DNA of 64,000 nt from contig JAPXFQ010002134.1 of NCBI GenBank assembly GCA_028564705.1, positions 52,456-116,455 on the forward strand, written 5' to 3'. The position numbers and the translations under genes are program-made. The notes beneath the pieces were generated by a model. That model was not told the origin of the DNA. It ran no database searches and was given only the letters and a program-made list of their open reading frames with translations. Shown piece by piece: positions 1-26,333 of this stretch (the stretch's first letter is position 1; every line of letters starts with the position of its first letter). The stretch comes from Apricaphanius iberus (taxonomy: Eukaryota > Chordata > Actinopteri > Cyprinodontiformes > Aphaniidae).

Positions 1-540
1 CCATGTGTGCAGAAGTGCACACATCATAAAGACGAGCGCTGTGAGGATTCCAAATGACTGTTTTCGGGGAAATGACGCCCACTGCATACGGATACAACGG
101 AAAGCAGCCAAAAGATGATGTTCCGGTAAATACGTGGTGCATTTGACAAGACATCTGTGGTTGAAGACCGGATGGATTTCTATGAGAATATTCCAGAATG
201 CCTGTCTGAAAATAGCTTTTTAGACTTCTGATCACCATAACGAGAGAGATGTTTCCTCATTTTAAAACTTCGGCTGAAATGGAGCGTAATTCCAGCTTCC
301 TGTGTGCACGGAAAAAAGGAAAATGACAGGTCTTTGAATTTAAAAAAATCAAACCTAGTAAATGCCACACAATCTAATCATGTTTCTCTTATTTCCATGA
401 TTTAATTAAGTAAAATCTAAGCAATTTTCAACAATACTGATTTTACACAGTTTTCTTGTGTTGGTTGAAAGTGAAGGAATTAACCATGTTTGGTTAACAC
501 TGGAAATACAGTCATATGTCTTACTGGACCAAGAAAATTC
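1..540. other. Gene-free left edge
   Basis: No coding exon or recognisable element is supported here. The one short reading frame (minus strand, about 180-368) has no family features. If acvr2b exon 1 (signal peptide) were in the window it would lie between here and 5152, but no signal-peptide-like frame with a matching donor was found. Confidence 0.5.
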
Positions 541-554
541 AAAAGTTATTGTGT

Positions 555-655
555 AGCAAAGTAGTTAGTGCAGGTCTTTGTAAAGCAGAGGCTCTGTTCC
601 TTTTATGAGTTTGAGTCCCGTTCCCTGCTGGATCTTTTCAAAGTCCAGCAGGGAC
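555..655 (+). repeat. tRNA-derived SINE-like fragment
   Basis: The sequence carries an A-box-like segment (TAGTTAGTGCAGG) and, about 45 bp on, a B-box-like segment (GTTTGAGTCCC), the spacing of a tRNA-derived Pol III promoter. A short inverted repeat follows (CCCTGCTGG ... CCAGCAGGG). It is too degenerate to be a tRNA gene. Its right end runs directly into the GT-rich minisatellite, whose first unit looks like an extension of this tail. Confidence 0.4.
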
Positions 656-3287
656 GTTAATGTGTGTGTGTGTGTGACGTTAACGTGTGTGTTTGTGTGT
701 GTGATGTTAACGTGTGTGTTTGTGTGTGTGATGTTAATGTGTGTGTTTGTGTGTGTGATGTTAACGTGTGTGTGATGTTAACGTGTGTGTTTGTGTGTGT
801 GATGTTAACGTGTGTGTGATGTTAATGTGTGTGTTTGTGTGTGTGATGTTAACGTGTGTGTGATGTTAACGTGTGTGTGATGTTAACGTGTGTGTTTGTG
901 TGTGTGATGTTAATGTGTGTGTTTGTGTGTGTGATGTTAACGTGTGTGTGATGTTAACGTGTGTGTGATGTTAACGTGTGTGTTTGTGTGTGTGATGTTA
1001 ACGTGTGTGTGATGTTAATGTGTGTGTTTGTGTGTGTGATGTTAACTGTGTGTGATGTAACGTGTGTGTGATGTTAACGTGTGTGTTTGTGTGTGTATGT
1101 TAATGTGTGTTGTGTGTAACGTGTGTGTTTGTGTGTGTGATGTTAACGTGTGTGTGGTTAAGTGTGTGTGATGTTAATGTGTGTGTGATGTTAACGTGTG
1201 TGTTTGTGTGTGTGATGTTAACGTGTGTGTTTGTGTGTGTGATGTTAACGTGTGTGTTTGTGTGTGTGATGTTAACGTGTGTGTGACGTTAACGTGTGTG
1301 TGACGTTAACGTGTGTGTGATGTTAACGTGTGTGTTTGTGTGTGTGATGTTAACGTGTGTGTTTGTGTGTGTGATGTTAACGTGTGTGTTTGTGTGTGTG
1401 ATGTTAACGTGTGTGTGACGTTAACGTGTGTGTGACGTTAATGTGTGTGTGATGTTAACGTGTGTGTTTGTGTGTGTGATGTTAACGTGTGTGTGATGTT
1501 AAGTGTGTGTTGTTGTGTTGTTGTGTGTGTTTGTGTGTGTGATGTTAATGTGTTGTGTGTGTGATGTTAACGTGTGTGTGATGTTAACGTGTGTGTTTGT
1601 GTGTGTGATGTTAATGTGTGTGTTTGTGTGTGTGATGTTAACGTGTGTGTGATGTTAACGTGTGTGTGACGTTAATGTGTGTGTGATGTTAACGTGTGTG
1701 TGATGTTAATGTGTGTGTGATGTTAATGTGTGTGTGATGTTAACGTGTGTGTGATGTTAACGTGTGTGTGATGTTAACGTGTGTGTGATGTTAACGTGTG
1801 TGTGATGTTAATGTGTGTGTGATGTTAACGTGTGTGTGACGTTAACGTGTGTGTGATGTTAATGTGTGTGTGACGTTAATGTGTGTGTGATGTTAATGTG
1901 TGTGTGATGTTAACGTGTGTGTGATGTTAACGTGTGTGTTTGTGTGTGTGATGTTAACGTGTGTGTGACGTTAACGTGTGTGTGATGTTAACGTGTGTGT
2001 GATGTTAACGTGTGTGTTTGTGTGTGTGATGTTAACGTGTGTGTTTGTGTGTGTGATGTTAACGTGTGTGTTTGTGTGTGTGATGTTAACGTGTGTGTGA
2101 CGTTAACGTGTGTGTGACGTTAACGTGTGTGTGATGTTAACGTGTGTGTTTGTGTGTGTGATGTTAACGTGTGTGTTTGTGTGTGTGATGTTAACGTGTG
2201 TGTTTGTGTGTGTGATGTTAACGTGTGTGTGACGTTAACGTGTGTGTGATGTTAACGTGTGTGTGATGTTAACGTGTGTGTTTGTGTGTGTGATGTTAAC
2301 GTGTGTGTTTGTGTGTGTGATGTTAATGTGTGTGTGTGTGTGATGTTAACGTGTGTGTGACGTTAACGTGTGTGTTTGTGTGTGTGATGTTAACGTGTGT
2401 GTGTGTGTGATGTTAATGTGTGTGTGTGTGTGATGTTAACGTGTGTGTGACGTTAACGTGTGTGTTTGTGTGTGTGATGTTAACGTGTGTGTGTGTGTGA
2501 TGTTAATGTGTGTGTGTGTGTGATGTTAACGTGTGTGTGACGTTAACGTGTGTGTTTGTGTGTGTGATGTTAACGTGTGTGTGTGTGTGATGTTAATGTG
2601 TGTGTGTGTGTGATGTTAACGTGTGTGTGACGTTAACGTGTGTGTTTGTGTGTGTGATGTTAACGTGTGTGTGTGTGTGATGTTAATGTGTGTGTGTGTG
2701 TGATGTTAACGTGTGTGTGACGTTAACGTGTGTGTTTGTGTGTGTGATGTTAACGTGTGTGTGTGTGTGATGTTAATGTGTGTGTGTGTGTGATGTTAAC
2801 GTGTGTGTGACGTTAACGTGTGTGTTTGTGTGTGTGATGTTAACGTGTGTGTGTGTGTGATGTTAATGTGTGTGTGTGTGTGATGTTAACGTGTGTGTGA
2901 CGTTAACGTGTGTGTTTGTGTGTGTGATGTTAACGTGTGTGTGTGTGTGATGTTAATGTGTGTGTGTGTGTGATGTTAACGTGTGTGTGACGTTAACGTG
3001 TGTGTTTGTGTGTGTGATGTTAACGTGTGTGTGTGTGTGATGTTAATGTGTGTGTGTGTGTGATGTTAACGTGTGTGTGACGTTAACGTGTGTGTTTGTG
3101 TGTGTGATGTTAACGTGTGTGTGTGTGTGATGTTAATGTGTGTGTGTGTGTGATGTTAACGTGTGTGTGACGTTAACGTGTGTGTTTGTGTGTGTGATGT
3201 TAACGTGTGTGTGTGTGTGATGTTAATGTGTGTGTGTGTGTGATGTTAACGTGTGTGTGACGTTAACGTGTGTGTTTGTGTGTGTGA
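655..3287. repeat. GT-rich minisatellite in acvr2b intron 1
   Basis: About 2.6 kb is built from short modules: GTGTGTGTGA, TGTTAACG or CGTTAACG, and an optional GTGTGTTTGTGTGTG spacer. Nearly every module contains GTTAAC or GTTAAT. The left part (655 to about 2310) is irregular with small indels, while the right part is a regular higher-order array. It lies upstream of acvr2b exon 2, so probably inside intron 1. The alternating purine-pyrimidine GT runs are of a kind that can adopt Z-DNA; that is general knowledge, not something shown here. Confidence 0.95.
2341..3240. repeat. Ten identical 90-bp higher-order repeat units
   Basis: Units start at 2341, 2431, 2521 and so on to 3151. All ten complete copies are identical by eye, with a further 30 bp before and 46 bp after that match the unit. 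Each unit holds four TTAA-containing modules (two GATGTTAACG, one GACGTTAACG, one GATGTTAATG). The lack of any substitution contrasts with the irregular array to the left and points to very recent amplification, or to an assembly artefact. Confidence 0.93.
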
Positions 3288-5054
3288 GGCGTTCCCAGGC
3301 TTTCCTCCTCTAACTCGTTCACCGAAACAATCGGCAGCAGATGCCTCTCTGACTCCGTCGCCGCGTGAATGGGTGACCTCTGACCCCTGACTCTGCTCCT
3401 CGCTGCTTAGCATTAGAATCGCTGGGGGGTTGCCGACGACACACGGTGGGGTCAGAGGTCACGCTGAATGTGTCTGAGTTTAAGGCTTTTCTCACACTCC
3501 ACCGTCGCCCCTGCAGCTGGAGTCGGAGGGAACCGGGCTGGCCCAGGGGTCCAACAGAACCTCCGTCTGGGTTCTGGAGAAGTTCTGCTCAGTTCTCTGA
3601 ACCTCCACAGCAGCTTCTCATTCTGGACTTTGACTAGACCTTTCCAGAACCTCTCCAGCCGTTCTGATGTAGACCAGCTGCTGTTCTGGACCATGGTTCT
3701 GTGGATGACCCGGCATCTCCGCCTTGCTATGGTCCGGTACGGTTCTTTCTGCAGCTGCAGCTCTGACTGGATGAACCTCCTTTTGTTCTGATTGGAGCTG
3801 CAGCTTTAACCGTTGACCCCTGGGTTCTGGTGTTCAGGTGGATCACAGACGGAACCAGAGGGTCCAACTAACCGACTGGATTCGCTGTTTCCCTTTCCTC
3901 TTCTAGCAGCAGGATAAAAGTCGTGGATAATCTGGGAAAAATAGGAACCAAGGGGTGGGAAGGACGAGCTTTTCCTCTTTGGTCTTTGGTTAGAACCTTT
4001 CTGGGTCATCCTGCTGCCCTCGTGTGGCTGTCTATGGTACTGTATCATTATTGGTCATGAAATTCTTTTTCAGCATGGGCCTAACAAGTAAGGATCATGA
4101 CGTTTCGCTGATGGCGGAATATTCCCGCTATCTACTCATCCCGCGCTGCCAGCGAGAGAATTTTCTGCGGCTGCGAGTCCCACTCATACTCCGTAGCAAC
4201 AGTTAGCAGGCAACCGTCTATTTCCTCAGATTTCCTCATCACAAGGAACCACACATTGCATTTTCCCTAACGAGTAACTCTCACCAGTTCTCATACAGCT
4301 CACAACCACACCTGGTAATAATATTAACTACTACATCCCGCATGAACAGAGCACACGTGCAAGTAGCACATTAGCTGACACCAGCAAGTAGCTATTAGCT
4401 AAGCTACAGTTAAACCACGAGGAAGAAAGTAGCAGCAGGACCGGAGCTAAAGCCGTTCCTTCTACTCTAAAATCACCGGTGAGGAAATGTTGAGTTCACC
4501 GTGAGTTAAGTCGACATTCTTTGAAATGAAACAAGAGGAAAACTGTTAGCTGCACATTAGCTGGTTTCTCTGAGCCCGCCCGCGCTAACAGTAGCGCTGC
4601 AGTAACTAAAAAGAGTCACTAGGTGGCAGCCACCCTCTGTTACTAATCACTTCTGTTATTTATTTAAACAAGATTGTTACACTTATGTTGTAAATAAATT
4701 ATTTCGGTTTGACCATTAATGCCTAATGTGATACATAACACAAGAATAATAGAAATTGCATCACTTATATTAAAAATGAAATAAGATTTACTGTACAAAA
4801 TGTAATAAATAAAACCAATTAGACTAGACTAGACTAAAAATGGGATAGGGTTCTTTACTGTAAGAAAAAAAATCGAGAATCGAATCGAATCATGACCCTA
4901 AAATTGGAAATCAAATCGAGTATTCGGAGAATGAGGACTCCGCTAGTCTTTAAAAATCTTGACAGCAGCATCGGAGGGATTTAAACAATAATCCGTTCAG
5001 ATACAGAGGCTGTGTTGGGAGCCCGAGTGGTGGTTAGATCGGTTCTGGTAAAGA
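3288..5054. other. Intron 1 remainder with old repeat DNA
   Basis: No exon is supported. From about 4030 to 4925 the sequence resembles dispersed fish transposon DNA: a GC-rich stretch around 4090-4180, TAGAC tandem triplets near 4818, and the motif CGAATCGAATCATGACCC near 4870. Family assignment (probably hAT-like) is uncertain. Confidence 0.35.
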
Positions 5055-5120
5055 TCAGGTTTGTTGGGGACAACCTCATAAATAGTGCTGGGGACATGTC
5101 CCCGGTTCAAATGACAACCA
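5055..5120 (+). repeat. Dispersed repeat with GGGGACATGTCCCC palindrome
   Basis: This block resembles 58139-58212: both run AGGTTTG-TGGGGACAA, then ATAAAT-TGC, then a GGGGACATGTCCCC palindrome, then CCCCGGTT-AAATGAC. The copy here ends only about 30 bp before the acvr2b exon 2 acceptor. Confidence 0.6.
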
Positions 5121-5152
5121 TGGTTCTGATTCTGGGACCGTGTGTGCTGCAG

Positions 5153-21309
<16,157 letters not shown>

Positions 21310-22013
21310 GCGGGACGTCCAGACTGGTCCTGGTCCTTCATGTGGTCTTCTGGTCCCACCTTCAGCTCTTCTGTCTCTAAATACCGCAGTTCTTCTGCCC
21401 CCTGCTGGATGCAGGAGGTCGTCTGGAGGTCGTCTCTTTTTCCCAAAATGCTGCAGAACATCCGTGGGAATGTAGAGATGTTTCCATGGAGACCAGATGG
21501 AGACAGGAACCTTACCGCTAATGCTCTCCGCTAATTTTCATGGACTCAATCTGTGGTTATCGGGTCACATGATGTCATCCTGACCTCAGACAAACCTTCG
21601 GATCCAACGGGTCAAATCCTTAGAGGGAAACAGGAAGTGAGGTCAGAAGGAAACTGGATTAAGGCTGGAGGGAATATTTATCAGCAGAGATTCTGATTGG
21701 ATGACTAAGCTCAGCCAATCAGAGCTCTGTTCGCTCAGACATAAAACTCCTCAGGTAACCTGGGCTGCAGGGGTCAGCTTGGGGTCAAGAAGTGGGCGTC
21801 GCAGATTAAAACCTTCAGTGGGCGGGGCTTAGGAACATTTTACTCTAGAAATGGTGCCAGACGTTTTTTTTATACTGAACCCGCTGATTGCCTTCAGTTT
21901 TACCTGGAGGTCAATGACAGGCTTGTGACCTTTGACCTCCAACAGCGTCACCCTGTGGTTGGGCGTTCCGTCAGAAATCAGGGAAGATAAGAACCGACGC
22001 TCCAACCTGAAGG

Positions 22014-22019
22014 AATAAA
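22014..22019 (+). terminator. Candidate acvr2b polyadenylation signal, proximal
   Basis: AATAAA lies about 705 bp after the acvr2b stop codon in otherwise non-coding sequence, followed by T-rich DNA (TTCTGTTTTC). A second candidate lies at 22601. Confidence 0.5.
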
Positions 22020-22600
22020 CCCGGTTCTGTTTTCTTGGACTGAGGCTGCTGCTGGACGTCGTCTCTTCTTCCTCACAGTTTTATCCATGATTGCTACTCA
22101 GAGCTTGCAGCGCCCCCTGCTGGTCTCCTTGTTCCTGCAGCTAGGACCAGTGTTGTTCTGATTGTGTCCCTTCTGGGATGCTGTCCAGCTAACAGTGAAG
22201 GTCCTCTGGCTGCGTCTGGAAGCAGAGGAGAAGTGGATGGAGGCACCATGACCTCCTGCAGCACAGACCAACTCAACACAGCAGAAATACCTCAGAAGAC
22301 TTCTTCCATCATCAACCTGCTGCCTCTCCATGTCAGGATCAACTACTGCTTCTTTTGCTTTCAGTGTTTTTCTACAAATTTTCAACATCTGAAAGCCTCC
22401 TGGACTGGACTTCCTCTGGTTCTGGTGGTTTGTAGAGGAAACTCCAAATGAGGAGCTTTAAGCAGATTAGGCGGAAGAAAAGCAGCATTTAGCTTTAGAG
22501 CTCCTGATGTTCCTCACTTTCCAGCATGGTTCTGTAGTCAGACCCAACAGCTGGGAAACACAAGCAGAACATCTGTTCACCTCCATCTGTTTCTATCTGG

Positions 22601-22606
22601 AATAAA
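22601..22606 (+). terminator. Candidate acvr2b polyadenylation signal, distal
   Basis: AATAAA followed within 30 bp by a T-rich element (CATTTCTTACAGACTCTGTT). If used, the acvr2b 3' UTR would be about 1.3 kb. Confidence 0.45.
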
Positions 22607-22629
22607 TCATCTCATTTCTTACAGACTCT

Positions 22630-24045
22630 GTTTCATTTCTCATTAATATCATTTCTAAAAGTTGGGAAGAAAATGCCTGATGTCTTCTCCTAAATGTGGA
22701 ACACTGAACTCCACTGAACACAGAGATAAAGTGAGGTTGGTTTAGCAGCAAATTTCTCTTTAGATTAGATTAAATTCAAATGTATTGTTATTGTAACCAG
22801 AGGTACAATGAGATTAAGTTTACAGTTCAACAAACAGAGGTAAATACTGGAGGAAGAAACACATTTAAAAACTATCTAATGACAGAATAACCATCTGACA
22901 AAAACTGATAAACTAAGGAAACATAAATAACAAGTAAAACAAAAAATAAGGTGAAAATATCTAATATCAGGAAGAGGAAAAATATGGAAACAAAGAAGTG
23001 CCAAACTCAAAATGTTAAGGTCCTAAATTAAAACACAAAACACCAAGAAATAAACTAAAATAATAATTTATTCTAAATAAAGAAAAGAACTAACTAAAAC
23101 ACAAACTCCTAACATAAAACTTTTTACAAGTGCAGCATTATGGCTTTGCTATAGAACTCTATTTGATATGACTGTGTAAGAAATCATTAGACATTACTAT
23201 GGTTTCGTTTTTAAAATATTATGTACAAGAAGATGGAAAATCAAAGGGAAAAAAGATGAAGAGATGTTTGAAAAAATGTGAGAGGAAGAGGTTGAATGGA
23301 AGATGAGAAAAAAGGAATAAAGAAAATAGAATTAAATCTCCTAGTCTGCTCCTAAACTTTCATTACGACAGAGAGAGCAAATAAATGATAAACAATGCGT
23401 ACTGTAATGTGTCATTTATCAACAAGTGTGGAAGATAATATGGTATCTATATTATTTACTGATTCACAGATTGTTTAATATGTTAAAAACTAAACATTCA
23501 TGCTACCATGAGTCAGCATGGAGGAAGAGCTCCACATGGTCTCTGTATTTCAACTGCTAGCTAGCACTAACTCCATGATGTCAGATATGACTTCTGATTT
23601 GTAGTCATTTAATTTATGATTTTTTTTACAGACAAATAAATCAGAAATCACATAACACACACAGACAAAATGCACATCATTAGTTATTATTTAAATATAA
23701 GCGGACCAGAAAATAACTTTTTATCGCTCCGTTGACTTTTGCTGATTTTGCTTCGGTCAGGAGACCCATGGGCCGACAGGAAGGGGAGGAGCCTTTAAGC
23801 TCCTTATAATCCCACAAAGAGCAAAGGAAGTGATGCAACATGCTTCACCCAATCACAGCAGAGTTCAATAAATGTTTTAAAAATTAAAATGTTTCTTCAT
23901 GAAGCTGATAGATCAATGTGATTCTTTCTGCAGAAGCATTTTAATATGACGACATTCATCAACCCTCCTGCAGATGGCAGCAGATATTAGTTATTCATTT
24001 TTAGGGGCAGAACTGAATCATGACGTGGAACATTTTAGGCTTTAA
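22630..24045. other. Intergenic, A-rich, no gene seen
   Basis: Low-complexity A/T-rich sequence between the convergent genes. Nothing beyond short A-rich runs was identified. Confidence 0.4.
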
Positions 24046-24047
24046 AC

Positions 24048-24340
24048 TATTCAATTCAATTCAATTCAGTTTATTTATATAGCGCCATTTCACAACAGAT
24101 GTCATCTCAAGGCACTTTACAAAAAGAGTTATTACAATACAATGTTAAGTGTAGAAATTACAGAACCACAGAAGATTGCGTCGTGGAATTCTCAGCAATC
24201 CCTCATACTGAGCAAGCATGCAGCGACAGTGGGAAGGAAAAACTCCCTTTTAACAGGAAGAAACCTCCGGCAGAACCAGGCTCAGCACAAGCGGTTATCT
24301 GCCGCGACCGTCTGTGGCTTGGAGAACACATAACAGAGAC
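24048..24340 (-). mobile_element. LINE 3' tail, family 1 (antisense)
   Basis: It opens with three AATTC repeats, then AGTTTATTTATATAGCGCC, CATCTCAAGGCACTTTACA, AGTGGGAAGGAAAAACTCCC and GGAAGAAACCTCCGGCAGAA. This is the best preserved copy of the family 1 tail in the window. Confidence 0.75.
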
Positions 24341-24803
24341 ACAGAAAGAGCAATAGAACTGATGCAGAAGTTTGTTGCAGGACGTGGAGAATTTTCCGTC
24401 ACTGCAATGCCATCTATAACTATATTATAGTTGGTTTTTTTAGCCTGTAAGAAAGGAAAATCTTTGCAATAAATCAGATCATCTCTCATCAAGCTAGACA
24501 TGAAAATGGTTTAATTGATGGGAAAATATTTCAAACAAGTGTCTGAGCTTTTTTTTCTGCTGTTTATTAAATTATTTAAACTCATCCACCTACAGACCAG
24601 AAAGGTTATTGTGATATTAATATATTTAAAGGTCTCCTTCATTGAAAGTTTTGATTTTATTTTCAGTTCAATAAGTCATTCTGAGTAGTATAAGCATTCT
24701 GCATGTGAATATTGTCTCCACACTCAATTCACTACATCAGAGAAAGAAAAGAGACCAAAAAAACGCCGGAGTCCGAGAAAAGCCATTAATTCTCAGGAAA
24801 GGC

Positions 24804-25041
24804 CAGACAGTTTTATTTATATAGCACACTTTCAACACAAGGAGATTAAAAGTGTTTTACATTATTATGAAAATGTGAAAATGAAAACATAGAATCACTA
24901 AAAGAAAGCATAAATGAACATTTATAAAAGAAAAACAGAGTAACAATAAAATACAAACTTTAGTATTTGATTAAGGTAAGGCAGTTTTATTTATACAGCA
25001 CACTTTCAACACAAGGAGATTAAAAGTGTTTTACATGATTA
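24804..25041 (-). mobile_element. Two LINE 3' tails, family 2, in tandem
   Basis: Copies at 24804-24862 and 24976-25041 both read CAGTTTTATTTAT then AGCACACTTTCAACACAAGG and AGATTAAAAGTGTTTTACAT. They are complementary to 14739-14808. Two adjacent copies in the same orientation suggest repeated insertion or a small duplication. Confidence 0.6.
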
Positions 25042-25284
25042 AAATAAGAACCGCATAAATCAATTTGATGATTAAAATACAAGAAAGCAATTACAATAAG
25101 ACAATAATAAAAACAATACAACAATGTAAGGACAAGCAGGTAAAATCACAGTTTTTATTCACTAACTGATCTACCTGAAAATCGACCACCATTTTGAATG
25201 GGACCGCCCACAGTTAGCAACTCTACAACACATTTGGTATTTATGGAGAAAACATATTAACACTAGATTTGTTTTTTACCCACA

Positions 25285-25360
25285 GAAGCTGGAATCAAAG
25301 CCATCATGTCCAGGTCACAGGCTGACAACTCTACCACAGAGCTACAGCCGCACTAATAAG
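25285..25360 (-). repeat. tRNA-derived SINE head or tRNA pseudogene
   Basis: The minus strand reads GGCTGTAGCTCTGTGGTAGA, a good A-box and D-arm, and about 40 bp later GGCTTTGATTCCAGC, a B-box and T-arm. The anticodon stem cannot be folded convincingly, so a tRNA-derived SINE is preferred over a tRNA gene. Confidence 0.5.
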
Positions 25361-26129
25361 ATATATTAACATTGATCCAACCTTAAACATTATTCTTGCT
25401 AGAGCATTTGAATCAACAGCTGACATATAGCCCTGATAATGTTGGCATTTGCTGTGACGTTGTTTCAATAAGCTTGTGTAATGTCAGCAGCTTTATCTCC
25501 ATCCAGTGTTGCATTCATTTTTCTGGTATTTTGTATTTATGACGGCAGATCTAACCCAGCCTGTGTTCACACACATATGTAGCTAAATATTTCATCATCT
25601 AATCAACAGGTCTGGATATTCCAGATCAAAGAAAACTTGGTAACGTTTAAAGCAGAACCAGAACAGTTCTGCAGGAAGAACAAAGAAAATCCTCCAAAGC
25701 AGATCTGACAGTCTCTGAGCTGCTACAGAAAGTATTTCTGATGCTCACCAAAGGAGATGCTGGAGAAGATGGAACTTCATCTTTACTACGTTTGAGATTT
25801 TACTGACAGAAAGAAGGAAATAAATACATTTGGTTTCAATTCACCAAGAAAAGCTTCATCCTCTGATGGAAGGAACCATCATTTCCTCATTGAGCTGTTT
25901 GCTGCAGCAGATAAAATGAGCAGAAAACATCTAAAGTGTCATAAAATATAACAAAACTGTATCACAATGAAGCAAACATGCAGCCTAGAAGCATTTGAAA
26001 TGATCTTTATTTCAAATTTCTTATTTCCAGATGAAAATGAATCAGAGGAGAAAGATCAACTTTCTAGGTGAATCAAGTTCAGAGCAAAACTTCATGAAGC
26101 CATTAAATGGATCTAGTTTGAATTGAATC

Positions 26130-26135
26130 TTTATT
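26130..26135 (-). terminator. Polyadenylation signal of the NLR gene
   Basis: AATAAA on the minus strand about 190 bp after the proposed NLR stop codon (26324). It defines a short 3' UTR. Confidence 0.5.
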
Positions 26136-26323
26136 GATGCAGAGAGACAAACAATATCAGACACTAAATGACAGACATGATCCAATAAACAGGATGAAAA
26201 TCTTTCAGCTCAGAGTTCATCATCATGATCCAGTCAGAGTCTCTTTAAAGTCAAACTGCTGCAGCTTCAACCTCTGAGGATCATCAGGACACAGATCAGA
26301 TTCTCTCCTCTAGCAAATATCAT

Positions 26324-26333
26324 CATGACCACC
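26324..26333 (-). CDS. NLR exon 8, last two residues and stop
   Basis: After acceptor CTCTGCAG the frame from exon 7 reads E-W-S then TGA at 26326-26324. A short final exon followed by a small 3' UTR with a polyadenylation signal at 26135 is consistent, but a ten-base coding part gives little statistical support. Confidence 0.5.

Noticed and set aside
655..3287. CRISPR-like regular array
   Set aside because: The units are contiguous, with no unique spacers; this is a eukaryotic minisatellite.
3446..3791. Overlapping frames as acvr2b exon 1
   Set aside because: None has a signal peptide followed by a donor in the needed phase; the sequence is composed of GGTTCTG-rich intron DNA.
25285..25360. 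Functional tRNA gene
   Set aside because: A- and B-boxes are recognisable, but the anticodon arm and acceptor stem do not pair; a SINE head is more likely.
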